DNA of 64,000 nucleotides, taken from Neopestalotiopsis rosae. Its lineage: Eukaryota; Ascomycota; Sordariomycetes; Amphisphaeriales; Sporocadaceae. The stretch's first letter is position 1. Every line of letters begins with the position of its first letter. The notes under the pieces are model-generated. The model saw nothing but the letters and a program-made list of their open reading frames with translations. It did no database searches and was not told the origin of the DNA. Both the position numbers and the translations under genes were made by a program. The DNA lies in the NCBI GenBank assembly GCA_023078685.1, contig JALGAS010000005.1, positions 434,001-498,000 of the forward strand, given 5' to 3'. Shown one piece after another: positions 1 through 9,776 of this stretch.

Positions 1-1820
1 GTGTGTTTGGGGTTCCACTGGCAGCCCGGGACAACGAGGTGCTTGGGTGTTACGCTTAGGCAGGGCAGGGAAATACGACTCGGGTAAGAGACGAGAGTTT
101 TCTGAATGAGGAATGATCTGTTCTTCTTGTGTGTGTATGGATATTGTTGTTCTGTCAGGAACAGGAAGTGCCCCAACGATGTACACGGCAATATGCAGAC
201 GACAGGCTGGAGCTTAAACAAGGTTGGTGTGTGTTCCAGGTTATTGAGACAAGTCTGACAAAACCCCGAATTGATAATGGGAGAAGAGTCGTCGTCACAA
301 TCAAGAAAAATAAAGAGATGACACGACTGCCATGGAATTGAATTTTCTCGGTCGTATTTTCCCCTACCAATCCATGTTCGCGAGCAGCTCAAAGAAAAAT
401 GGCGGTGGTTGGTTGGGCACTGCTGTTCAGTCACAAAACAATTCACGGGCTGGGGAATACGCGATTTTGGCCCTGACGCAATAAGCGCCAAGTCTAGGTA
501 GGTATCCAACATTGAGAGGCTGTCCCCCGTTTTTCTTACTCAATCTGTCTACAAAGTACTTTTCCACTACAAACGATATCATATTGGACAGATGCAACAG
601 ACTGTCAAAATAGTTCAAGGGCATGGATGAAGAAAAGAGTACTGTATGTAGGTAGTCTAGATGGCAGCCTCTGTCACACCATCAAATTTGGGTGGTTGGT
701 GGTTCATTCAACCAGGTACACAGTAGACAAGTGCGTGCTAAAAAAGAGTGGGGACAACACTTATGTAGGTACTTCATACATAGTACGTATTGCCAAGGCT
801 CAATTGCAGATCCGCCTGCTATTTCATGTATTCTTCTATATGGATATTTGCAACAACTCTCTCTAATTGACCTGATCCGAATGATATCGCAAAGTGTATG
901 GACAGTAATATCTATTGACACTACACGTAGGCTGCAAATATTGAATGCGTCTATTGTATTATACTATGCCTTCAAGCCAGGTCATGCCCCCGCGTTTCTC
1001 CTCTTCCTTTCTTTGCAATGCATTCGTCAGTTTGTCTAAAGCTTCCATTCGTCTCCTGGATGCGTTCCTGTGTTACCAAAGTGTAATCAGTGTCTATTAT
1101 TATTCAAGTCTCAGAATTGATCATGATCCTAAGTTCACTAGGACAAGACCTCCACGTGGCCAAGCCCATGTCTGGGTCCCTGCTTCACCTCACACCTATA
1201 ACACATGTGGCATATTTGTTCATGTATGTTCTGTGTCAACTCTTAGAGCAAGCTTGGTACCTGCGTTGTCTGCCTTTTGAACCCTGGGAATATGCATCAT
1301 TCCACTGCTCAAACGCACCATGAACGCAAGCATCATATATTGCTGTATCACCTGCCATACGACAGTATCTGTAGGAGAACTTTACACGTGCACTATCACA
1401 TTGATTGTTTATAATGCATATGTTCATAGCCACACCTGCCTACTTGGTAGGATGCGCTGTGTATGTAAAGTTCACGATAGCCATATCCGTCCAAAAGAAG
1501 ACAAGTCCAGAAACGACCAGCGTGGAACATATGGCACCTCATTCACGTCCAAAACCATGGGAAGTTGTTGAGTAAGAAATTTAACGTATATCTTATTATG
1601 TGTGAAGATTGTCATGAGTTTTGTCTCCTTTCCGTAAACGCCTTTCAAAACGCCGCCTGTCGCTGACGCTTCCAGTCCCAAAATATTTCCTAGACAGAAA
1701 ACCAAGGACCCAGATGCTCCAGTGTACCCATGATGCCGAAAACAAGCAAAACTCCCATCAATGATTCATTTATGAGGACCAGTTCGATCCTTTCTTTCCG
1801 TTTCCCTGACTCTCATCCGT
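1..1820. other. gene-free stretch at left edge
   Basis: Only short overlapping open frames on both strands, none with a recognisable domain, signal peptide or coding-like composition. No intron-exon chain could be built. It may be the 3' flank of a gene left of the window plus intergenic DNA. Confidence 0.55.
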
Positions 1821-2567
1821 TTATTCGTAAAACCTCTCGTTCCAATCGTACTGTAACATTTCCGTCGGTGCGGGCCACCACGACATGAGGGGACCCTCGA
1901 TCTCGGCCACGTGCTCTACTATGGCCATGCCAGTCCGGCTGGCCTTTTCAATCCAGTCGTACTCCATGTCTTCAATGGGGGTCGGCCACCACGACATGAG
2001 TGGACCGGATATCGAGGCAACTTGGTGCTCCGACTCGACAAACTGGACGTGCTTGGTCGTATCTGTCTCGCCCATACGCTCTTGAGAGTATTGTTGCGAC
2101 TTGGGCACAGTCTCGCCACGCCGCAGAATAGGCCGGGCGTTTGCGGCACCGGTTTCCTCCTCCTCGTGGCGTTTCTCGACATCTTGTTGCTGTCCGAGAA
2201 AGATGGGGAACTCAAAGTCGTCGTCCGAGATGGACATGGTCCCGCCTCGGCGCCGGGATGGGGATGGCGGGATCTCGACGTCGCTCTCCTCTTCCGTGTC
2301 GCTGAGAATAGCGCTCTCGTCGTCTGACGAGAGGTCGTGGTGGTCGCTCACGAGGGGGCTCTCCAGGTCTGGTGGGGTCTCGGCTTCAACATGGTCGTCG
2401 ACCTTGTTGATCATGATGTGGCTGTCATGACCCACCGTCTCGAGAAAGAGTAGGTGTGAGAGGTCGTCCTCGTTGTAGATGGCTACCTGAGACGAGCTCG
2501 TGTTCTTGTCCAAGGAATCGTCCTCGAACCGACTTGTGCGTGCTGCTGGTTGATTGAATTTGAACAT
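1821..2567 (-). CDS. acidic protein with duplicated GPLMSWWP motif
   Basis: Uninterrupted 248-codon frame from ATG (complement 2565-2567) to TAA. I do not recognise the family. The N-terminal half is acidic and Ser-rich (several DDES/EEES runs), which suggests disorder. The C-terminal quarter holds two copies of a Trp-rich motif, GPLMSWWPxPxExxxYDWxE, starting near residues 188 and 225 (period 37 residues) and each preceded by a similar VE(S)EH stretch. Just before them is KHVQF, which fits the loose [K/R]xVxF pattern of protein phosphatase 1 docking; that reading is inference. There is no signal peptide or membrane segment, so it is probably cytosolic or nuclear. The intact frame and the protein-level repeat argue for a real gene. 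Upstream at 2612-2634 is a short TAG/TGG triplet repeat. Confidence 0.7.
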   Translation of the reverse strand: MFKFNQPAARTSRFEDDSLDKNTSSSQVAIYNEDDLSHLLFLETVGHDSHIMINKVDDHVEAETPPDLESPLVSDHHDLSSDDESAILSDTEEESDVEIPPSPSRRRGGTMSISDDDFEFPIFLGQQQDVEKRHEEEETGAANARPILRRGETVPKSQQYSQERMGETDTTKHVQFVESEHQVASISGPLMSWWPTPIEDMEYDWIEKASRTGMAIVEHVAEIEGPLMSWWPAPTEMLQYDWNERFYE

Positions 2568-4726
2568 GTGCGGTGAATGGTAGATTCAAGCCAGAAAGGT
2601 AAGCTTGAAATATAGTAGTAGTAGTAGTGGTGGTGTTGTTTGGGTGTGATGTGTAATTGTTCAAGTCTTGACTTGTCTTGTTGTATGGTGATGCTGATAT
2701 CTCGAGACTCAATGGGCCAGTCCTCAGTCTATCCTATATACCACCGACAGACCTCTGCCCAGCCAGGAGCAGGCCGGCTTGGCTGGTCCGACACTGTTTC
2801 GACATTGTATAGGCTCCTGCCGCCAAAAAGACAATTCATCGTAAGTTGCCTGCAAATTTCGAGAATTCAATTACGCCTATTGCATTGTCTTCCCGAGCCA
2901 TTCTCGTTTCATAGCCCAATCTTGTAGTCATCCAAGGTTCCTCTGGCTGCGTGACTCGCATGATTTCCTGGTCGCCGGCGGACTCCGCGTAGCACAGAAG
3001 CGCTGCGCTGTAACGAAAAACAGTGGGCAGTCGTATGACCGGGACGAATCGGCCGCTGTGCTGGCTGTCCGAAACCACCCGATGTTCCAATGAATGATGT
3101 TCGAGACTTGTCTTTTGCCTCCCAGACGCGGGGAGGACCATTGCATTGGCGATCAGGACATCTGTGAGTCGGTCGACTCGGTTCTAGAGCAGGACTTTGC
3201 AGGACAATGTATGGGATTGTGCGCTGGTTATATGAATGCCTTAGGGCTGGCCGCCTTGGCTCTGAAGATGTGCTGTCTCTTCTACCACGCCGATTGTGCC
3301 TGTCCGAAACCGTAAAGCACAACACATCTCGCATCGTTGATTTCTGCAAGGAACAGAAATAAAAAGAAACCGAGCTGGCTGGACCCAGTGTCTTTATGTG
3401 CTCCAAGTTGCGACCATGCAGCTCGCCGCCATGGACTCCTTACATTTACGTCCTTTTCTCTTGCTCTTGTGAATTGGGTGCCTGGTCGAACAAACGTGAG
3501 TGCCCAGCTTACACGTCGCGAATCCGAATTTATCCCTATCGAACTTGCATGGGAACGAAACCACAAAGAGAACTCTCGAGTCTCGGCTTTGGACTTGCAC
3601 TGGGTCGACTATATGAGTCCGTATCGCAGCTACGCAGCAAGTGTTTCTTGGGTATTTAAGCAATAATGTCCATCTCATGACGCCGTGTGGATATGTATAC
3701 GTCTATTTCAACATACAACTGACCACACCTACCACCATCAGACTGATCAAAGCTGTCCGATCTGCGTACTCCCGCAAAGCAAACCAATAGGCTGACCTCG
3801 GCTCTTGGAAATATTCATTCTGTATAGGCCTTGGGATGGCTTGAGGTAGCACGCGGCCCTGTCAAAGTTAACAAGGCCAGGCACAGCAAAGTATCACGTA
3901 GAAAGAGATGCTGATCTTCTTCGTCGCAGTATCTTTAGAAAGAGACAACATTGCAGTCCTTATACTGTTCCGCCGAAAAGGTATGAAAGATGTGGTCGGG
4001 CCAATCAGGGCCCATCCACTGCCGGCGAGGACGAGCCAATCTAGCTTGTCTAGCTCGTAGTGTCTTGACTCTTGACTCTTTGGGGCTTCTATAGCGGGTC
4101 CGCGCTGGGGGAAGAAAGTGGCGTGATAATCATGCCACCAGCGCAGCCTGGCCTGGCTGTCCATGTTGACTTTTCTCTATTTCGAGCGAGCACATGACAG
4201 CTGATGACCCGGCGAGCAAATCAGAGATGATCCAATGCCTTTCTAGAAGAGCAGCCCATTCCCCCTTATGGAAACAAATCCAGTATCAATTGAAGAAGTC
4301 TTTGCCGGCCGAGGTCGGTGCCGACGGCTAAGTACGGTATGTAGGGAGGGAGAGGGAGGTAAGGCACAGGCAGTTGGCCATTGCGGCCAGGCGTGAAATC
4401 CCCAAATGGCTCATCCAAGTATTGAAATAACACCGTCGATTTGGAGTATTTCTTCTTCCTCTTATTTTCTGTCTCTTTTAATCGTGATCACCTTCTTTCG
4501 CTGCTACTGAACGACCCTTTGCGCCCTGCCCTTACGGTCGCACTTGGAGCCCAGCGCATCCTCATATCTACGGACCACTCTTTTTGTTCCACGGAACCAC
4601 TCCGTCAGCATCTCCGACCTGCTGCTCTCGACACCTCGATCGTTATTGTACTGTCGCGTGCTCTATAAGAACTTCGATACCTTGAACCCCATCGATCTCT
4701 CAACATACACAAGACAGGCGAGCAAC
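2568..4726. other. intergenic, no supported gene
   Basis: Several overlapping open frames of 70-165 codons in both directions, but none shows a domain or convincing start context. A 98-codon minus-strand frame with a true ATG (3868-4164) is the least bad candidate and is not called. A TAG-type triplet repeat lies at 2612-2634. Confidence 0.5.
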
Positions 4727-4975
4727 ATGATATACACTCGCCTCATCTCCCTCACCAACTTTGTGGTGGCATCTTCAGCGCTGGGGTTCCAGGTCTTTGT
4801 CTTGTACCCTTGGCATAAGCAGCTGGACGAATCATTCGAGGAGCTCAAGAAGGAACATGTCCGAGTATTGGACGCGGTCAGGGATGTTGCAAAGGAAATC
4901 GACCCGGACTCGCGCAAGGGCATCCGCAATACGATACTGGGTCGTCTGGGTATGAGCACGTCGACAAATGCATGA
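4727..4975 (+). CDS. small single-pass membrane protein (82 aa), possibly mitochondrial
   Basis: The first ATG in the frame (4727) gives 82 residues. Residues about 5-27 form a hydrophobic helix (SLTNFVVASSALGFQVFVLY) preceded by one Arg. A charged, helix-forming stretch rich in Glu, Lys and Asp follows (about 30-62), then a basic C-terminus with RKGIRNTILGRLG. A short N-terminal helix plus a charged soluble tail is common in small inner-mitochondrial-membrane assembly factors, but I cannot name a family. The open frame extends upstream without another ATG, and the leader is pyrimidine-rich as in fungal 5' UTRs. I chose the 4727 ATG because the hydrophobic helix begins directly after it. Confidence 0.6.
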   Translation: MIYTRLISLTNFVVASSALGFQVFVLYPWHKQLDESFEELKKEHVRVLDAVRDVAKEIDPDSRKGIRNTILGRLGMSTSTNA

Positions 4976-5594
4976 GTACCCGATACTCGAGCCATTGACC
5001 ATGATGGCCGCCCAAGTTGACGATGAATCTTGCTGTTTCAGTGTTTTGGGCTCTTTTCTCAATCGCTCCGGAGAACGGCCCGGCGTGGCTTGACTTGGCG
5101 GAGGATGGACCTCCGAACACTGTTTAATTATGGTGCCCGGGCGGCGTTGTATTGGTGGAAACCCGCTCGAGAAAGAACGGGAACCCTGGTTACCAAACCC
5201 CGGTTACAGTCATCCAGCTCCGACGACATGGGCCGAATACTCAGCTCGAGGGCACCATGATACTGGAAGACCCTGGTGCAATGAAGATAACTGGGGATCT
5301 TTATATTCACTTTGTCGGAAATAGATTTGGACGGCCGCCCACGCGCAATTTCTCATTCAAATACCACCTTGCCGTCAACCAACGTGGCCCTACTACCACT
5401 CCGGGCACCACCACATATATCACCATTTCACCAATCGCCTCGGCCACGCGGGTTCATATCCGCTCCTGTTGGTTCCCTCGGATCACCTCAACAAGTATGT
5501 TTATCGTATATAGATAGAGTCGTTTATAGATTTACTTATTTGCAAGCCACTTTTGCCATAATCAGTTCATCTTCTCAATCTCATCAGTTGCATC
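4976..5594. other. intergenic, includes likely promoter of the CBM1 gene
   Basis: No gene supported. TATATAG at 5507-5513 is 82 bases before the ATG of the CBM1 gene and is a candidate TATA element. Confidence 0.45.
5507..5513 (+). promoter_or_regulatory. candidate TATA element of the CBM1 gene
   Basis: TATATAG, 82 bases upstream of the start codon, followed by a T/C-rich leader. Position and sequence fit, but AT-rich hexamers occur by chance. Confidence 0.3.
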
Positions 5595-6519
5595 ATGACC
5601 AAACCTGGCCTTCTGTCGGTGCTGGTCGCTGCCGTGTCGGCGCAGCAGTCTGCCTGGGGGCAGTGTAAGTACTCCAAACCCGCGACAGTATAGATTTCAC
5701 GGCTGACTTGGAGGTCAAGGCGGAGGAACAGGTTGGTCTGGAGAGACAACCTGCGTAGGCGGGTATGCCTGCTCTAGCATAAAGTAACCACCGAGACATC
5801 TCCTCCATTGAGATTCGCTTAACGGGTAGCTGATACTCGTCTCAAGCGCGTATTATTACCAGTGTGTTCCGGGGTCGACCACACAGCAAACGTCGACTAC
5901 AGGAGCCACGACGACTGGCGGCGCCACGACAGCAACGACGACGATAGCGACCACTGCTACCTCGGCCGCGTCAACCACCACATCCGCCCCAAAGACATTG
6001 ATCTCGGGCTACTACTGGATCAGGGCCGTCGAGTCTCCAAACTATCACTCGTACCTGCAGGCGGCTCCCACTGCAACGCCGTCCCCGGGACCCGGCGATG
6101 CCTACCTGCTCTCCCCAGATGCTGCGGGCCAATTCAATGTGGTGGACGGGCAGCTCGTCTACTATACCGGGGGCAGCGACCTGATGTACATGGGCGTAGA
6201 GAACCCGACCAACAAGTCGCAGCGTACACTCGAGACCTGGTTCAACAGCACTGAGAATGATTACGGTACCTTTGCCTTTCAGGGAGACACGCTGACGTGG
6301 ACTGTCGAGGATATCAGTAGACCCAATACGGCGGCCTGGTTGGTCTGCGGCGATGAGGGTCAGCTATATATCAACACTGGGGCATATGCCTATGAAACTC
6401 CGGATGGCTGTTCAGATGAGACGGTAGGTTGGGCAAAAAGCATCATGATCTTGGCACTCGAGAGCTCTTCTAATCAGTAACAGATCCATTATTATGGCGG
6501 TGCTACAGCAGATCTCTAA
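5595..6519 (+). CDS. secreted CBM1 (cellulose-binding) protein with unassigned C-terminal domain
   Basis: Four exons: 5595-5664, 5720-5783, 5847-6423, 6484-6519; 248 residues. Residues 1-16 are a signal peptide ending VSA. Splicing restores a textbook CBM1 at about residues 22-52: CGGTGWSGETTC, VGGYACSSIN, then YYYQC, with the spaced Cys and aromatic residues that bind cellulose. Both introns that interrupt the module end in AAG instead of CAG or TAG. A Thr/Ser/Ala linker of about 40 residues follows, then a C-terminal domain of about 150 residues rich in Tyr and Trp, with TLETWFNST and DTLTWTVED, that I cannot assign to a glycoside hydrolase or LPMO. It acts outside the cell, probably bound to plant cell wall. 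The gene converges on a GMC oxidase gene 281 bases away. No catalytic motif was recognised, so enzyme activity is not claimed. Confidence 0.85.
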
Positions 6520-6800
6520 AATTAGAGGATAACTTGGTCACTGTATAAACCAGACGGTGGAGGGCGAGCCGGTGCAGACGAAACCGACAGTGCACCAAAA
6601 TACACTGTGTCGAATGTATATGATCATGTCATGCTGCTTCCAAGTCACAATCAGTGGTTGAACGACAGAGTTCAGAAGCTATCAAACGAAGCGATCAAGT
6701 TGGCTTCAATGGGACTTGTATATTTCATTGTGCTATTATACTCATATTCGTGACAGATTCATTAAAAAGGGAGAAATTGGTATCTTTTGTTTTTCTTCCC

Positions 6801-8820
6801 CTATGCCCGCAAGCCCAACTCCCGAATGAAGATATCGGCAGCCTTTTCGCCAATTGCCAGAGCCGTGTTGTTGGTGTTTGCGCCCACGTTCTCCGGTGGG
6901 ATACTCAGGTCGGCAATCTTGAGGCCTTCGACTCCATACACGTTCAGGTTGGCATCGACAACACCCATCTTTTCGCGAGGCGCCATCTTGCACGTGCCGA
7001 GCGAGTGCCACGTTGTGTTGACATTCTCCCGCAGCCACTGCTCAATGGCAGCATCGTCCTCGGGTGTGTAGACAATGTTCTGCACATTCTGGAGGGGCGC
7101 AGCCGTGTCGGCAACAGCGGCCTTGGAACCCTCGGGGAAGCGGGGATGACCAACGGCGAGCTCGCCGCGGAAGTTCTCCATGCGCCGCATGATTTCACGA
7201 GATTTTTTATAGGCCCAGAGTTGTTTCTTCAGGTCAATATCGTGCTCGTCGCTAAAGAAACCCGTCTCGAAATCGAGGGGATCATCCAGTCCCGGACCGG
7301 TAATGTGCATGTGTCCTCGAGAGTAGGGGTAAGCTGTGTAGTTGCCCAGGGTGAGATACTGGCCCTCTGGTACGCTCGCCGGGTCACCGAGGAAGCTATC
7401 ATATAGTTAGACTCTGTTCCAAGCTTCGCATTGTTTACAAAGACTGTCACCAAGGGGTAATACATACCAAGCGACGACTCCCATCAACATCAAAGGACGG
7501 GATGGCTTGTCTTTAAAGTCCTTGTCCCATGCGCTCTGGAACTCGGGGCCCATGGAAGAAACATCTTCATCGGTAGGACGAAGTTTTGCTGAAATATCGA
7601 CGGCGTTCCAACCCAATATCGGGTCATTCTTTTCAATCATGGCACCGACATCGGCTCTGCCACTGAGTATGCCGTCAATGGTCTCGTGGGGCTCGAGGCT
7701 CGTCTTGTATGGGTAGAGAACCAGGTGGTGATCCTGGTAATCGTGTCCAACACCTGGAAGATCCTCTACGACCGGAATACCAGCGCGCTTCAAAATCTCG
7801 GGGTTGCCGACACCAGATCTCTCCAAGACGGGCGGTGTTCCGAGAGCACCGCAAGAAACCACCACCATCTTGCGTGCCTTGACGACACGCATGGGGGTCT
7901 GGGTGAGATTGGTCGAGGTCTGGAAGGCAGGGTTTCGTCGGAACTCAATACCTACTGCCTTCTTTCCCTCAAAGATAACCCGGTGCACCTGCGATTCTAC
8001 CACGACGTGGAGGTTCTGGTAGTTTCCGCTGTCAAGCTTGGGGTGCAAGTAGGTGTGGGCAGTGTCTTGGCGCTTGCCATCAGTCGAGACGTATCGAAGC
8101 CACCGTTGGTAGCCATTGATTGCATCCAGGTCCTGGAGGTCTTCAATTTCTGGCCAGCCCACCTGCTTTGCGGCCTGAAGGAAATCATCTTCTGTCTTGG
8201 TAGCTCTAAAGGTGCTGTTGGATACTGTGATGGGACCATCGTGGCCGTGGGCGCTCTTGTCGCCGGGGCCGAGGTATGTCTCGAGCTATGGCATGGTCAG
8301 CAAACCAATGGATGCAGAACTTTGCGCGAGAGAACGGTATCTATGCATACCTTGTTCATAAATGGGAGGAATTCTTCCGACGACCAGCCTGGAGTGTCCC
8401 AGGAATCAATGTCTGGCCGTTGTGCTCTTGTGTACATCATAAAGTTGATGGATGAGCCACCGCCGAGCATTCCACCAGACGGCACGATAGGCTCTCTGCC
8501 AGCCAGCCGCTCCGACTTGTTGCCCTTGTAAAAGAGGGCAGTCTTGCTGGTGGGCAGCAGGTGCTGCAGGAAGAATGCCGGGTTGACGACACTTGGCTCA
8601 TTGTGGTTGTTGGGACCTCCCTCGACCATCAAGATGGACAAGCTGGGGTCAGCCTCTGCGATCCTCGCGGCGACGATACAGGCAGCGGTTCCTCCTATAC
8701 AAATGGGTGTACTGTTGAGTATGGTATATTCTCAATGGCGATAATGGGTGAGAGCTTACCTCCAGCAATAATAATGTCCACCTCCTTTATGGAGTCGTCA
8801 AGCTGATTGGTCACACCCAT
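6801..8820 (-). CDS. GMC oxidoreductase, alcohol oxidase (methanol oxidase-like) type
   Basis: Exons on the complement: 8820-8760, 8694-8351, 8285-7468, 7395-6801; 605 residues. FAD-dependent oxidation of an alcohol to an aldehyde with release of H2O2 is the family reaction. The N-terminal dinucleotide fold reads IIIAGGGTAAC, followed by VEGG; LGGGSSINFMMYTR is the GMC signature shared with yeast alcohol oxidases. The C-terminus has WHSLGTCKM (active-site His) and NVYGVEGLKIADLS, with the second catalytic position in NTNNTALAIGEKAA. It is shorter than peroxisomal alcohol oxidases (about 660 residues) and ends in LRA, not a PTS1; no signal peptide is seen, so the location is probably cytosolic but unsure. 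Aryl-alcohol or glucose oxidase is less likely because the central motifs match the methanol-oxidase branch. A TATA-like element sits 121 bases upstream. Confidence 0.9.
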
Positions 8821-8940
8821 TGTGAATAAAAAATGACTGCAAATCTACTCTCTTGGTTATGAATTATTCTCTTTGGGAGGAGATGAGAGATGCTCGAATC
8901 GAATCGAATTTTCAGAACAGGGCAGCGAGACACCCCGCAC

Positions 8941-8946
8941 TTTATA
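8941..8946 (-). promoter_or_regulatory. candidate TATA box of the GMC oxidase gene
   Basis: TATAAA on the minus strand, 121 bases before the ATG at 8820. Sequence and distance fit a core promoter; not tested. Confidence 0.4.
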
Positions 8947-9728
8947 GATGAGAGACGAGGCTCGCCAAGCAGCCCGGAACCACCTATCACAGGTCTCTCA
9001 ATGGCTGATTCCGATCGTTACCTGAAGAAAAATAAGGGTGCTTGAGTAGGAGCTGGCTCGCAACTAACTACCTACCTATCCACTCACCCTAAGCCCTTCT
9101 TGCTCTTCTCAGATCAGTCAGATCCACCGTACTGGAACGGCCACGCTGTTCGAGGCTAACGCTGTACGAGTCTAGTTGAGCCATCATATCATGTGTTCTG
9201 ACGACTTGTCGATCGTCGTATCTGCCGATAGCGTGCTGTGCATATAAAACTATACAAAAAAAATAAAAAAATCGACTGGGGTCTCTTGGGACTCCCGGGA
9301 AAGAGCCTATCGTGGCGAGAGGTATTCGACTTGATCTCTGAGGAAGTCTGTCATGGGCCATGGGGCGAGGAAGGGGTCTCCTGGGGGTCACGACATGTGT
9401 GTGTATGTGTGCGTACATTTTAGTCTGTACATAAGGGCTTGTTCCAAGGGTCCAGGAGGGGAGGAGCCAGCAGGGGGTCGCAACTAGGAATGGGCATTTG
9501 TTTCTTGGATGTCATGAAAATGGGTGAGAATACCATAGGCAGGAAATCGATAGACAGGTAGGACATGCAAGCACGGAGAGAGTCCCCTGGTCTTACAGAT
9601 GGAAAGACAGTGTAGCATTTGCCCACATGTGCTTGCTTGAACCCTCCCTCCCTCCTATTCTCTCTCCCCGAGCATTTGCCCCAGCTTTGCCCCCGGGGTT
9701 TATCCTGTAGGGATTTGACTTGTTAAGG

Positions 9729-9776
9729 GACAGGACAGGACAGGTACTGCCGCTGCCGCTGCCGCTGCCGCTGCCC
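9729..9776. repeat. short tandem repeats (GGACA)n then (GCTGCC)n
   Basis: Three GGACA-like units followed by about five copies of a GCTGCC hexamer. Simple-sequence repeat in gene-free DNA. Confidence 0.7.
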
